From Isoetes taiwanensis (Eukaryota > Streptophyta > Lycopodiopsida > Isoetales > Isoetaceae), in assembly GCA_021234155.1 (NCBI GenBank), contig JAJEKV010000075.1, positions 4,542,230-4,606,229 of the forward strand: a DNA stretch of 64,000 bases. Reading direction: 5' to 3'. Position 1 is the stretch's first letter, and the number at the start of each line of letters is the position of its first letter. This document shows, one piece after another, positions 31,791 through 44,812 of the stretch. The notes under the pieces are model-generated. The model was not told the DNA's origin and ran no database searches. It saw only the letters and a list, made by a program, of their open reading frames with translations. A program made the translations under genes and the position numbers.

Positions 31791-34145
31791 CAGTGTTGTT
31801 ACTTACTTACCGTACCTGTACGGTACTGTAAGTATTTTACGTATCATACCTCGTAACGTACCTCTGAGTTTTTAACGTACCGAAAAAAAAACCAGTACGT
31901 TAAAAAGTGTTGTTACCGTACCTATCACAAGGCCCCCAAAAATAAACTTGCAATAAAAATCATCATAAGAACCAGTATATATGTGATTTTTTTCTATAAC
32001 AATTCACAATGTCAACAAAAACCATGTGTCCATTATGGTTTTGCGAAACCAGTAGCAGTTCATATCATATATTTTGTACCAACTTTAAAATTTACACTAG
32101 TTTTTAGAAATCATCATTAGTTTATAGAATGGTTTTTAAGCCTACATTGAATTTGCAAAATCATTGCTAGTTCATATCATGTTTAGTTACCTGAATTTTA
32201 TATCGTACAATAGTTTTTTGAAATCATTACTAGTTTGGGGAGATGCGTTTTAAACATATATTGGTTTTGCAGAACTATTGCTAGTTCACACCAAATTTAA
32301 CTATATGCATTTTTAATTTTTACAATGGCTTTTACAATGGCATTTTTACACCTATATTTTCAATATTACAATTTTGGATGCTTCCACATGTTAGTTGTCA
32401 TTATCATATGTTTTTTCAAGATTTTTCCTATTAGTTCGAAAACTATACTGAAATTTGCAGAGATGCTGCAATTTATTTTATGTGGTTATTTACTATGCTT
32501 GTTAAAAGTTTATATTATTGAGTAGTAATTCCAGCTATTACATTTGAATTTTTGGGTTGCCCCTTGGGGGGCAAACCCTCGCTCAGGTGGGTTTTTGGCA
32601 TATTCTAGGTATATGCTGGCATATCCCAGCAATCGCTTCAAACTTGCTATTGCCCTTAATCTGCTGGTCAATCATGTTGTTGCGCGAGGCTGACTGCTAC
32701 TTTTCAGACCGTGTAACCAGAAGGAAGTTTTAGGGTTTAAAGTTTCATCGGCTTCTTCAACAACTGAGAATGGTTTGAATGGTTGGACGGGCAAGGGAAA
32801 AGTCACCATAGCTATATATGCACAAACCTTTTTGAGTCTAAGGCTACGGTTAGGTCTGATAAGAAATTATAGCACATGTTAAAGAATTAATTGTTTCCAC
32901 GCCGTGATGAAGCAAGCCAATGGGCCCTCTTGGTATTTAATCTAGAGCAATCTGCCGCTTGTTCAAATCTGGAGGAATGCCATGAGGCAGCCTCACTGAA
33001 GAAGTTTCAACGCTGCGTGTGGTTTTTTGAGAACAGGGATGCACTATGGTTTCTGTTGCGTATTTGCTTTTGCATATTATATACATGTAAATAACGTGTG
33101 GGGTTGATCAAGCAGGCTGGACTGTGAAATTTCATCCAGAATGTAGCAAGCACTTTGAGCCCATTCCGCCGGAAAGCTTTGGGTTTTTTTCAAGATGCAT
33201 CACTATGCCAAGTTCATTTGCAGTGGTCCAAGAGCCATGTATTTTTTTTCCAAGTATTTTTATGTTATGTGGAAGGGTAGCAAGGAGCCCATTCCTGGCC
33301 TAGCAGGGGAGCAGGCTACCTGGAACAGCCGGAGCCGCCAGCGTAGGCACGATCGTCTTTCTGCAGATAGCCTGCTCCTCCCCAAAGCTAGGAATTGGCG
33401 ACTTTGTTCCTATTGGTTTAGTATTAGACTTGTTCAATTCAAAACAATGTTACAATCCTTTGTAACAAATAAGATGATTTCTTCACCAAATCCACTAGGC
33501 AATCTTACTAATTGTCAATTCAACCAAGGTCTTACTAACTTAACAATAAGTTAGTTCCATGCATCAAATAACCTTATGCAATTATCAAAGAACTTTACTG
33601 TAGTATAAACAATGATTGAATTTCAATGGTTAAGCTAAAATAGAGTCAATGCACTGTAGCAAATGTATTGACTCAATTACTGTAGCATTGGACTAGCAAA
33701 CCTCGTAACCATTCGAGATTGATCGCATTCCTCCTGCAAACTAGTTCGGATCTCTGTGCATGGTTTTAATCATGCTCTGTCGTGTCTATTTATTTTTCTC
33801 CATTCCATCGGTTATGCCATCAAATCTGGTCGGCTCCATGTATTTCTATTTGAACGAAGTTTTTGGCTCCAAAACGAGCCACCTATTATAAGCAATGGAT
33901 AAAATAGCATCTTCCCCTTTTTAACAATCATAAGGTTAAACCACATGGCAGCTTTGCATTGGATCATAGCCAAGAATACACACCTACTTTGCTTGACGTA
34001 TTGGTTGCTGTATTGGGAGCATTCAATTTTGTGGGGATGAGGTGTATCTTTTTTGACCTAGCATATTCCTGGCATATTTCTAGGAATAATTCTAGGTCTA
34101 ATGATCCAAAAAAACACAACTCCCAGCAATATGCTTCGGCCGAAG

Positions 34146-34237
34146 CAACAGGTTGCAAAGCTTCGGCCGCCATTGCTAGAAATATGCGGGAAATTCGAAT
34201 GCCATAGCAATGGCGGCCGAAGCTTTGCAACTTGTTG
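34146..34237. repeat. 32-bp hairpin inside the hAT-like element
   Basis: Arms 34146-34177 and 34206-34237 are complementary with one mismatch, around a 28-base loop. A 16-bp palindrome TGCTTCGGCCGAAGCA lies immediately upstream. Confidence 0.85.
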
Positions 34238-35107
34238 TAGCTCCGCCGATGGCGATCGTTTGCTCCTGCATTTTTTCCATTTGGCTTTGGCTCCCGTCGG
34301 AAGCTCTGCTATGTCGTGAATTCGGTGATGCGCCATGGCTACTGCCCTAAATCCGGCACTTCAGCAGGTAAGAGAAACTACAAAAGCAGAGCGTATAAGC
34401 ATTATGTACAGAAGTACAAGAAATGATTTGGTTGGAACATTTTTATGAAGATTTGTGGTCATGCTAAGGATTTTGGATGGCAACATTGACCAAACATATG
34501 GATATTAAGGTCTGTTTCATATGATAACAGCTTGACAATGGATCTTTACTCTTTTTCTACTGTCTTACTCATGAACAAACTGCCAAGAATAAGGTTTTAA
34601 ATGTTGTTCCTTCTAATAAACTTTAGTTTTATTTTGGTATCAGTGTTAGTCATCAGGAGGGATGTTGGCATCCTAGTTGACGTGTCATGTTGATGACGTC
34701 ACACTGCTGACCTAGCATATAGTTGCTGACATTGCATGCTACAAAAGTTTATTGATTTCATTGTTTTAGTTTTCTTTTTTCATTTTCAGCAATATCTCTA
34801 GGTGATTGCAAATGCGCCCCTAGCTGGACATGATTGGTGTATATTTGGTCTCATAGATCCATGTGGTCTCTTATAGAGGTTAATCTTTCTTTAAATAACT
34901 GAGCAGAATTATTGTAGGATGTTGTTTCTGTTACTATCTGGTCGTACTTGAAGTGATGTTTCTTTGTTTGATAACACCTTGGCTTTTTTGAAATAATACA
35001 TGGTATTGCACCTGGACATATTTCTCATCTCTAATCTTCCGTACTTTGCAGAATATCATCTGAACTTAAAGGTCAATATCTAGCTTGGGTCTGAAGGGTG
35101 TAACATG

Positions 35108-35510
35108 GACGCATTTGAGTGGGCCACTGCTCGGGAACTTTTTTCAAATGCTGAACATGGTAAGATAAAGTTGTTTGCTTAAAATTTCGATTGTATTTTC
35201 TCAGAAGAAACAATGCATATATACTAGGTTTTAAGTATATTCGATAATGTAGCATATTGCTATTTTACCTAAGGTGGTTATATAATCAACAAATAGATTC
35301 TGCAGTGCAAGCCACAGCGTCGAAAGAAGCTCAGAGACCTTGCCATCTGAAAATTGATACTATACTCAGTCAAAGATGGTGTGCAATCACAAGAGGGGGA
35401 TATTACACCAACTATTACATTGAAACTTAATAGGCATGCACCAAGGGCAAAGTCAGAAGGCCAGTCAGCTAAAAGGTCGAGGAGGTCTATTTCTGGGAAG
35501 TAACAAAGGA
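35108..35510 (+). pseudogene. Possible captured gene fragment inside hAT-like element
   Basis: MDAFEWATARELFSNAEH starts at ATG 35106 and stops at a GTAAG donor (about 35160). About 140 bases on, after CTGCAG, an open stretch VQATASKEAQRPCHLK and, in another frame, GVQSQEGDITPTITLKLNRH with a basic C-terminus (AKRSRRSISGK-stop) follow. The ATG-exon-intron-exon look suggests a transduplicated host gene 5' exon and tail. Family not recognised; the frames do not join cleanly. Confidence 0.3.
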
Positions 35511-35996
35511 GAAAACGTGCGACTGTGATTCCCAGGAAGCTCGATACTTTTGGCAACAAATGCATCTGGCTATTATTCTGTCAATTATTCTGCAGTATCA
35601 GTCTGTGTAACTCTAATCCTTCCGCCATAGCATCTAGAGTCTCAAGATTAGGCTTAAGGATGAGTTCTTTTTTTATCAATCTGATCCCACTGCTTAGATC
35701 TGCTTTCCGACTTCTAAATTCAGCAGCTCACTTTTTGATGCATTCCTTTATTTAATCCCGCATAGCTTTAAGTTTATTTTGCCATCTTATCATGCTGGGA
35801 AGTTCCAGATGCGCTAGAAAGTGTGCTAAAAAGAAACTCTGAACGCAGTGTAGAATCCACTTTTGGAGAAGTAGGATATATTGAATTTGAATGGGGTGCT
35901 TGCACCTTTGGTAGCTTGTTAGCATGGTCCCATGAACAAGATAAACCCCACATCAGCTTCCACATAACATTGGTCCAGAAGGGAGCATTGGGATTT

Positions 35997-36064
35997 GCAA
36001 CATAAAATCTGTCTAAGAGGCAGCAGACTTGCAACGTAAAATCTGTTTAAGAGGCAGCAGACTC
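35997..36064 (+). repeat. Tandem 34-bp duplication in hAT-like element
   Basis: Two adjacent 34-bp units starting GCAACATAAAATCTGT and GCAACGTAAAATCTGT, with three differences. Confidence 0.85.
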
Positions 36065-37948
36065 GCTTGGATCCCTTTTGCATGTTTGACCATAAGTACA
36101 GATGATTTGTAGGAGGCACCAGCACAATCAGCTCCCGTAATCTCTCTTTTTGCACAGAAAGCCATTCTGGTGATCTTGAACTTTGATTTTTTTTAGAGGA
36201 TGAGGTGCAAGCTATTGAGATGGGACATTGAAGCTCGATCAGGTATATGTTGACTGAGTTTCTTCCACATTTTTTTACTTTTGTTCATACTAAGGTTCGG
36301 CTTCTAGCATTCAGTCTAGCAATGATGTAAAAAAATGTGTACAAAGACTATAACATGTCTGCCGGCCGAAATAGGGCAAATTTCAATGAGGAAAACCTGT
36401 AGCACTTATCCTCAGCACAAAATGATACAAAGGACGTAGAGGATTTTCTGTTTTTTTTTTTCATAGAGCACATTGCTTGCATTAATCTAGCTGAAAAAGA
36501 AGTGGGTTTGTTGTTGCCAGTTGTTAATCTCGGATTTGGATCGTAATCTGCCCCTTTTGTGAGTTTTTTGTTTGCAACATCAACACAGTTTTCCTCTGCT
36601 AATAGCATATGATGCTTTCTTGGCTTAGGCTTTCTGGTTTGCACTATATGTGTGGGAGGGTAGTAAGCTTCCGTTGGCAAATAAGGTCCTCTGGGTTCTA
36701 TTTGTGTAAGTCCACCATTTGCTTTCATTAGAGTAATTGCTTTAGCGGATCTTCAGCATGTAGATCTTCTGGAATGCCGATTTGCAGAGCTTCTTGTAGT
36801 TGCACAACTTTTTCTAGCATATGTTCCACTTTGGTCAGACACTAAGTCCACAAAGACCCAAATCCTGAGGGTTTTGTTGCAATGGCCTTTTGCCTTTGCT
36901 TGCATGCTCTGTTGTATCTGGAGCTAGCCTGATGTCCAGCCACCTATCAGATCATGAGCATTTAAACCCGTAAACATGTAAAACGGTTTTGTGGGTTCAA
37001 ACCCCATAGTTCTCTCGATTGGGCGATTCAATTCTGCACCCTAGCTTGGCTTTTCTGAAGATTTAAGTATTGGGTTTGCTTTCTTTTCTTACTGGCAGAG
37101 TATGATAATTGAGATTCTATTTTTTAGGCATCGCATGAAAATACCAGTGTTACCAAGACGGTTTTTATTGATATTGATTTGATATTGTTTAGGCAGACGT
37201 ACACAGTTTCAAAATCGTATTGGTTAATGTAATGATTAACTATTTGAGATCATAGAAAAAAAACTTGTATTAACAAATTTAAATATTAATAGATTTTAAC
37301 CATATCAGTTTGTCACGTTATATGTTGTCCATTAATTGCAAGAAAATAACTGAATAATTTACCGATTCATACTTATGAATTATCATGATAATTTTGTGCT
37401 TAAAATTACCATGTCAATATACTAAAGAGGATAAATGTGCCTAAATACCAGTCTACTAAACTTGACATGCAGAACAATAATACATATGATATAGTTTAAG
37501 TTGTTACAAAAACCAATTAAAATTGCCATGTTTCAATACCACGTCACAAAATAATGTCGGTTTATCATTCTAGAAAAATATGTTGATGAACCATATTAGA
37601 TAACCAGACATGGTTTGTAAACTTTTGAACCCACTAACATGTACTAATTAATGGATTTTTTCCACCACCAAACCATAACAAAAAAATCATATTGGTTCAA
37701 TTTTGGGGGCCTTGTGTATAAAATACATACCGTACCTATAAAATACTTGTAAAATACTTACAGTACCTATAAAATACCCATAAAATACGTACCGTACCTT
37801 TAAAATACTTACTGTACTTGTGTTGAAAACTCCAAAAATTTGAAGCAAAAACATTTCATTTTTCATTCCGTACGTACCGTACCTCTGGTACGGTATGCTA
37901 AGTACTTGAAAGGTACCGTACCCGTACGGAAACAACACTGATAAGAAT

Positions 37949-38197
37949 AAATAGATCAATCAAAGAACACTGATAGAGGTTCAAAAGAATTTAAGGAACA
38001 ACTAACCTATATTCTGGAAGACATACATTGATCATGCTTTAGAGCTATCACTTGTTTGATCCATATGTTGTCAATTGTGCCATCCTCGTAATGATTAGAA
38101 TCATCATTTTTCTGTAACCATAACAAATAAGTCAATAACACCTAAGCTCAATCCAAGGTCCTAGGTTAAACCTAGAAACTGGGGTAACATTAAAAAA
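37949..38197. other. Spacer right of hAT-like element
   Basis: About 250 bp ending in TTAAAAAA, the A-run at the left edge of duplication copy 2. It holds only the minus-strand coding-like stretch mentioned at 31407-31790. Confidence 0.4.
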
Positions 38198-39334
38198 CCT
38201 TTTGGTCTGTTTGCCTAAAGACAACCAGACTTAAGCCTATTAGCCCGTATGGATCTAATAGCCTTTAAATTGCAGTCCTAGATATGACTAGGTGTTAATC
38301 ATATCATAGGCCTTGAATAGAGCCATAAATTTACTCCAGATTTCAAGATAAAGAATATTTCAGATTTCAATACAAACAACAAATGATTTAAAATGATTTA
38401 AAACAAAGCAAAAACCATAACAATTATTTTAGCATAAACGATCAAGGTTTTCAGATATATTGAAACTAGTAGCAAAAGCTATTCTGTGAACAGATTTAAA
38501 TCATTGTTTCCAAGTAGAACATAACAAAAGGCATTTGATCATTTTATATAGTCAACTAGAAGTAGCAAAAGTAATAAACTTGCTCAATCATAGCTATAAA
38601 GTTTTCGGATATCCCAAATAGACATTCTCGCCCATATAACCAAACCAACACGAAATAGAGTTTTAGATTTCACCAAATATACTCTCAAACAGGCAATAAC
38701 TTTGCTCGGTTTCAAACCATAACATCACCATATGCGGGGATAAGTTCGGTTTACGCATGTCAACCATTCAAGAATTAGCCTCACGAAGGGTAATCTCAAA
38801 AGGACAAACAATAAGCAAAGAACCCATCCGAACTTTAACCCCTTCAACATATTTAAGCAATGCAAAAACTAAAATTACGTTAATAAACATGGGCAATTAG
38901 GTCTATCCCATTATGGCGCAACAAATAATGCGAGGGCATAAATCAAGTTAAGGCACACCACACTGCCATAATTATCTTACAGTCACCATTTAAACCCAGA
39001 AGTTCAACTACTTCTGTTCATGAGCAGCAGCAAGATCTATAGGATGGAAAGTAACTAGTTAACAAAAGGGAGATAGATAATGACCCCAGCAACCCAATAA
39101 AGGATAACATTAAAATATAAATGATGAATGGTTAAAGTCTTGCCTTGCAACTTCAGTCTAACGGATATATTGCAATAAGAAATAAGAAGCCCATCATAAT
39201 CGAGAACATAGCTCATAGAACATGCAGTCTATATTATCCAAATCTGCAACACATCCACAATAACACAAAGGGCACAAAACTAAGAGTGTAGTTCAGTCTG
39301 CAAACTATCTCTATAGAAGCTATAGAATCGAGAA

Positions 39335-39408
39335 AATAGAATAGAATAGAATAGAATAGAATAGAATAGAATAGAATAGAATAGAATAGAATAGAATAGA
39401 ATAGAATA
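39335..39408 (+). repeat. (GAATA)n microsatellite, copy 2
   Basis: About 14.5 pentamer units, three more than in copy 1. Confidence 0.95.
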
Positions 39409-39579
39409 AAGAACAAAGAAAGATTTAGCCAAACCTGGCCTACAGCCAATGAGGATGTGCCAGGAAAGAGAAAAGAAGCTAAAAAGACTAAAATTGTAAA
39501 GAGGCTTTCTCGAAAGATAAGAGAGCGGATTATCAATACTGGCTGTATTACATTAAACAGAAATCACCCGAGCAGTTCC

Positions 39580-40247
39580 CATGGAATAAATTACTACTCC
39601 TATATTTTAGTGTAGCCAAAATAAGTTAAGCTAAACTACCTTCAAATTGGGGCTAGAAGTTTCTAACACTTGGCTAAATTAAATGGTTTTTCTCCATCAC
39701 AGTTTCTTGCTTTTGGCTAAACTTTCACAAAATGGAAAGGCAAATATTAGCCATCACGCTATAATGATTTAAAAAAATCCAAGCATTCGGGCAAAGACAT
39801 TGAATTTATTGTAAATACATAAATCAAGACACGAACATATATGAACATGTTGAAAAACCTAAAAAAAAAGGGCACGACATTGTTCCTTTTCCTCTAATGC
39901 TTTAACTTTGTACTTGGAACGAGAAAGGAAAGGGGGGAAAAAAAAAGAAACATAAACCCTATTTGAAATTCCTTAAAGTTAGTACATAAATTGGTGTTGA
40001 ATTTCGGGCTAATCTATCCATTTTTCCAAGCCCACTCTATCTTAGGTTTAGCTAATCGATGTCCCAATGGATATGTCTGGAGGTAAAGGTTTGGCTATTC
40101 AACCTAAAAACTCACTTGGGCGGCAAAAAAATTGGGCTAAAATTTTCTTTTTTTTGGGCATTTTTTCCATTTACTTTAGCCGTTTTTCTTGGCAAAATTG
40201 CTACAAAATAGCCATTTGGCTAATCTTAGCCGTTATTTTATTCCATG
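39580..40247. mobile_element. 668-bp non-autonomous hAT-type element (copy 2 only)
   Basis: Ends CATGGAATAAA...TTATTCCATG form terminal inverted repeats. A perfect 8-bp target duplication GCAGTTCC flanks it (39572-39579, 40248-40255). Copy 1 has the empty site with a single GCAGTTCC (about 26878-26885). No coding capacity. Ends differ from the 6.15-kb element, so it is another family. Confidence 0.92.
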
Positions 40248-42131
40248 GCAGTTCCAACACAGATAGTATCTACACATAGTATTATCATCTCTAAAGGTAT
40301 GTACAGAGCTCAAGATGTTTCACATAGCTACAAGAATGGGGAAAAAAGAGAGGTAGCATCTTAATACTATGCTAATAATGCAGGAAACATCACTTGATTA
40401 AGCGCACAACTTTAGCAATGCAGAGTTAGGAGAGGAGCTAAGAACAAATGTACAAGAGGTAATCTGTTAGAAACATAGCAGAAATTACTTGACAAGCTAC
40501 CATCAAACTAGCTAGTACTTTATGCATCCACAAAATGATCCAAATAAGCTGAACAAGATAGAACAGGAGTAAAGCCTTTATGTATCAGAGGTACAAACGT
40601 TGTTAGAGTTCATGAAACACTGGCCTAGGCAGCTACTTTCAGCATCAGCATATGAGTTATCTAGCATCTACATTTGAGCTATCAAATCCGTAAAGCCACA
40701 CGGAAGAGGAGCATAAAAATACTACAAAAGAGGTACTACAAAGGAGGTAACACATAAGGGATCTGTGATTTATGGACCAGATGGTACCGATTTAAAATAA
40801 GCTAAACTTACACATAAAAAAACAGTCACTCATTTATCAGAGGCCACTTAGCAACGAAATTTTATGGAACTAGAAAGGGTTATAGTCTCTGTAAACTAGA
40901 AAGGATAAAAAATGAACACATATATCAACATTGTGGTAAACCTGATTATCCTTCGTGTATCATGATGTGGAATAGTTGGAACATGGTCAATCGCAGCAAC
41001 AGTTACATCCTCAGTATTTGCATTTGTGACAAATTCTGAAAGATCCTTATCGGTTCTAGAACTTCCTTGCCCTTCTAGACTCGAATTTTGATGTATCTCC
41101 AGTGTGGCTTTGATAAAGTCCCCTTTCCGTCTATCATATACAGAGCTAAAAGCCTGAGTCCATAGGGTAGACAAGCTCTGATTTCACATAAAAGAGAGCA
41201 ATAATATGAACTGAAAGGAAACCTTAAACAGAAGCAATTGGAAGTAGCAATTCCTGAAACCACATCCATCGGTCCATGTAGCAACCGTCTATCTGCTAGC
41301 CAACGGCATGCATGTTGGATAAGGCATTCCGGCCATGAAACCCTAATAAAGATTATAGTTCACAATTTTACCATATGACCCAAGGAAAATGAAAAATGAA
41401 AAATGTTTAAGGGGTCCGATCTTTCTCTCAAGCACTATTATCCTTAGCAGTATGATCACAATGTTGAACATAGACACCCATGAAGAAATATATGGTCAAT
41501 CATATTATAGGCCCTAACTGCATACGAAAGATACAACTCTAAGTTTTAATATGTAGCATTACAACAGGGGGTTTTCTTTGTGATTTTATACGCTTTTTGG
41601 CATGGTTTTTATATGATTTCATGGGCGTAATGCACGAGGCATACTAATCAGTATATCTAGAGTGCACACTGGATTCATATATTTGAATGACATTTTATCT
41701 ATGGTTTTGCAATGGTTTTGCCTTGCATTTTTTTGTTCCTTAAAAACTTAATTAATTTAATTTTATGCAGTCCATGCAAGCAACGAGGCATTGAACTTTA
41801 GGGTTCAACTAAAGGGTTCGTGCAGTGAAGGGGATTTAGAGAAGAGACACACGGTGAAGGGGATTTCTCGGCGGTTTTCTCCTCGCTATGGCTTCCCGTT
41901 CTCGATGGCTAGATTAGTAGCCCCGATCCATCCCTTCAAATGAAAAGGTGTCAAACGCATAGCGACTTTATCAGCCTACTTGGGGCCATAGTATCCTGCC
42001 ATAGTATGGAGCTCTTTTGTATCAGGTTATTACTGCCGGTACTGTTCTCACAAGCAAATCTTCTTCTTCAAATTGGACGAAAGGGCATTACATGATGATT
42101 ATGCAAAATGAAGGCCTTGTTCTTTCCGCAG

Positions 42132-42304
42132 ATCTGTCATCTGCATTGTTCTCCCTTTATTCTCGAGATCTTCCTGCAGGTAGTGGTGAAATTGACCCAA
42201 ACCGGGTAGGAGATAAGTCGTTGCCTTTGCACTTGATGCGACTCTTGATGTTCTTTCAAGCGAGATATACCCGTAATTAAACGTTCTTGATATCAAGGGC
42301 TTTG
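42132..42304 (+). pseudogene. GCN1/ILITYHIA-like exon (block B/C), copy 2
   Basis: Same exon as 28721-28896. Reads SSALFSLYSRDLPAGSGEID followed by a degraded LDATLDVLSSEI region, and ends at a GT donor. Acceptor TTTCCGCAG precedes it. Confidence 0.65.
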
Positions 42305-42743
42305 GTATGCAATTTTTAGCTTTGACACATCAAACCTAAGTCCAATTACGCTAACCCGACATGATGAGCGAGGATTTTCTTTTGTTAAGCCTTGGCGGTG
42401 TATTTTTCTACATGCTAACGAATGACAAATAGCAATGATATTTGGCTTTGTTTTCATGTATAGAAACTATGAAAAAGCGCATATCGCATAACACTTCATT
42501 TTAAGAGTGGCTTCAACATCTCGGTTACCTAATTAGATGACAAACGCAAGGAAGATCTTATTTGGGCATATTGATGTCCAAAGCGAGAAGCCCGAGAATT
42601 TTTTAATCGGAAGCTTGTCTTTGTTTTATATTGCTTCATGTGGCATTAAAATGCATCAAAGCTCTATGCATGTTTGGATGTGTTGGTCAACGTTGTATAA
42701 ACTATGCCGCAACATAGAAGTTTGACCTTGGTTGCCATTTCAG

Positions 42744-42830
42744 GCTGATCTTAATGGAACCGTCGGATCCAAGATGGTAGAGGCGGGTGTGCAATCATTG
42801 ACAAACAAGCCTATGCTCCGTGAACTATGT
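42744..42830 (+). pseudogene. GCN1-like exon (block D), copy 2
   Basis: Starts after CATTTCAG with ADLNGTV, then SKMVEAGV and, one base shifted, IIDKQAY, the conserved GCN1 block following the SRAL exon. Confidence 0.6.
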
Positions 42831-43235
42831 CGGGGGTTAATACAAGTGGACTAGTTGAGGTGAAGGTTTTCACATGCAATACCTTTTGTCTCACTATGTA
42901 AGCAATACTTGTAATTTTCTTTTACAGTCCTTTTGGATTGTATTCAAAGCATGTGCATGTCCCGCGGCTTGTTTGGATGCGATGAAACATGTGCCTGTCC
43001 TAGCAAAAAGGGCATGCCCTTGTGTTCCACTCATAAGCGAGTACTTTGTGGATTGCATTATTTGATCCCCGATCAAGTAAGCCGGATACCGTGTGTTTAT
43101 ATTAACTAGGAAGTTAAACCGCATATACTATCTTTGTATACATCAATATTATATTATATTATATTTATATATTATGAATAAGAGAACTCCATTGCATTTA
43201 TACTCATATATGTCAGTAGAAATTTTGTTCTGCAG

Positions 43236-43394
43236 AGGTTTCAAGAGTTGTGGGACCTTTATGGTCATGAACTTGGGAATGATTATGCTTGCTGGTCTTT
43301 TGGGAGCACTTTCTCATGAAAATTTAAATGTTCGACAAGGTCTTTGCGCAGTGCCTTGGCTTTGGCTATGGAAGAGTATCCTAGCAAAGATTCG
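43236..43394 (+). pseudogene. GCN1-like exon (block A), copy 2
   Basis: After TTCTGCAG the exon reads RFQELWDLYGHELGNDYA, then ALSHENLNVRQ and LALAMEEYPSKDS in neighbouring frames, and ends at GTAACT. The next exon start at 43476 (ETLVFLLF) follows CTCTGCAG. Confidence 0.6.
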
Positions 43395-44186
43395 GTAACT
43401 CACATGCAATTTCTAGTCGCCTTTGATTGCTAATGCTTTGTGAGGATTGAACATATTCAATGGTTTGCTCTGCAGGAGACACTCGTATTTCTCCTTTTTC
43501 ACAACCTTATTGGATATGGAGCTATTTTGGCATGCTGTAGCAAAAAACGTATCATCTGGCACTGGAAACTATAGTTTAGACATAGGAAACTTGTTTGGAC
43601 AATAGGACTGGAAACTATAGTTTAGAATCTAATATCTTAACTGGAGGACTCCGTGATATTGGAAGGCTACCTCCTTATCCTCTGCTTAATGTATATGCCA
43701 TTATTCACAACATCTTGTCTCATCACATCCACTTTCACGTATGATTGTAATATGCATTCTCATAGTTTGTACTTTGAAATTAAAGTTCACATTTCAAATT
43801 CTGTTTGTACTGGTACTGCAGAGACTGCAAGGTAGCAGAATAACGGATTTTCCACTTCCTTTCTTCTACTAGTAGTTGAAACAATGTAAACGGGATTTGC
43901 CCCAGATGAAAGGTGAATCTATTTAACTATTTATGTAATGACTAACTTTCACATGCTGAATACATGATACTTGTCATGTTGAAATAGGATATTTGTTTGA
44001 TGAAATAGGATATTTGAAATTCAATATAAGCTTGACGTAAGATACAAAGGCGGTCCTATTTGGTCGATCTTTGTAAAACGCATGTCGATATGGAATTAAA
44101 ACTCCTATTTGTATATTTCTTGGCACTTACATACTTACATAAATAGGCTAACTGTCCCATAAAGTTTACCTATGTTTGCTTTAGTT

Positions 44187-44490
44187 AGGGCCCGAAGGGC
44201 CCAAATTTTTTTTTAATATAACAATCAACACACAACTACCATTAATATTATTAACACAAACCATCATTTAACACATTTAAATTAAAATCCCCCTTAAACC
44301 CCCTTTGGTTTGGGTGCATATTCACACGGGGGGTTACGTAGGGCAGCGAGAGCTGTTGGATGGGCATATTTGCCCTTTATTCCAAGATCTGGACCATACA
44401 TAGCGATCCTCGTTTGTGGGGTATGCATGTACAAGTTTTTGTGTACTGTATATTAAAGTTTGCAAAATACTATAAGATTTGAGAGAATAG
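44187..44490 (+). repeat. GGGCCCGAAGGGCC-flanked inverted-repeat element, copy 2 (partial)
   Basis: Same element as 30797-31095, carried along in the duplication. Confidence 0.7.
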
Positions 44491-44780
44491 GGGTAAACTG
44501 GAAGTAAAGAAATAGCACTTGTATGTTAATGTACAAGAAATAACCATAAGCGACTCAGATTAATTTTGATACCTTCACATAGGACAAAAATGTGCGTGTG
44601 TGCTTAAGACTACGACTATAGGGAAATATTAGACATCCAACAAATAGCTAGACACTTAGCCTTGCATGCTAATTTAATTGAGTTGGTCAGAACGGAGATA
44701 AGTTGAGTAGATAAACTTCTGAGCAGATAGCTAATTCTATAGTCACACAGTCTAAGGATATTTCCTTGGGAAAAATATAT

Positions 44781-44812
<32 letters not shown>

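Larger units (their letters stand above)
31791..37940. mobile_element. Non-autonomous hAT-like DNA transposon, 6.15 kb
   Basis: Termini are CAGTGTTGTT...AACAACACTG (perfect 10-bp inverted repeat), flanked by a perfect 8-bp target duplication ATAAGAAT (31783-31790 and 37941-37948). Subterminal regions are dense in GTACGGTAC/CCGTACC motifs, and a longer inner inverted block CACAAGGCCCCCAAAA (31928) / its complement (37701) lies within. The 8-bp duplication, CA...TG ends and subterminal repeats are hAT features. No transposase (no dimerisation or RNase H-like domain) is readable in any frame. Confidence 0.85.
38198..44791 (+). repeat. Segmental duplication, copy 2 (~6.6 kb with insertion)
   Basis: Partner of 25518-31406. 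It is preceded by A6 and followed by A28 (44785-44812), after which TAGATAGATA begins unrelated sequence. It contains the 668-bp hAT-type insertion at 39580-40247. Its GCN1-like exons are at 42132-42304, 42744-42830, 43236-43394 and 43476 onward, with slightly better reading frames than copy 1. Confidence 0.95.
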
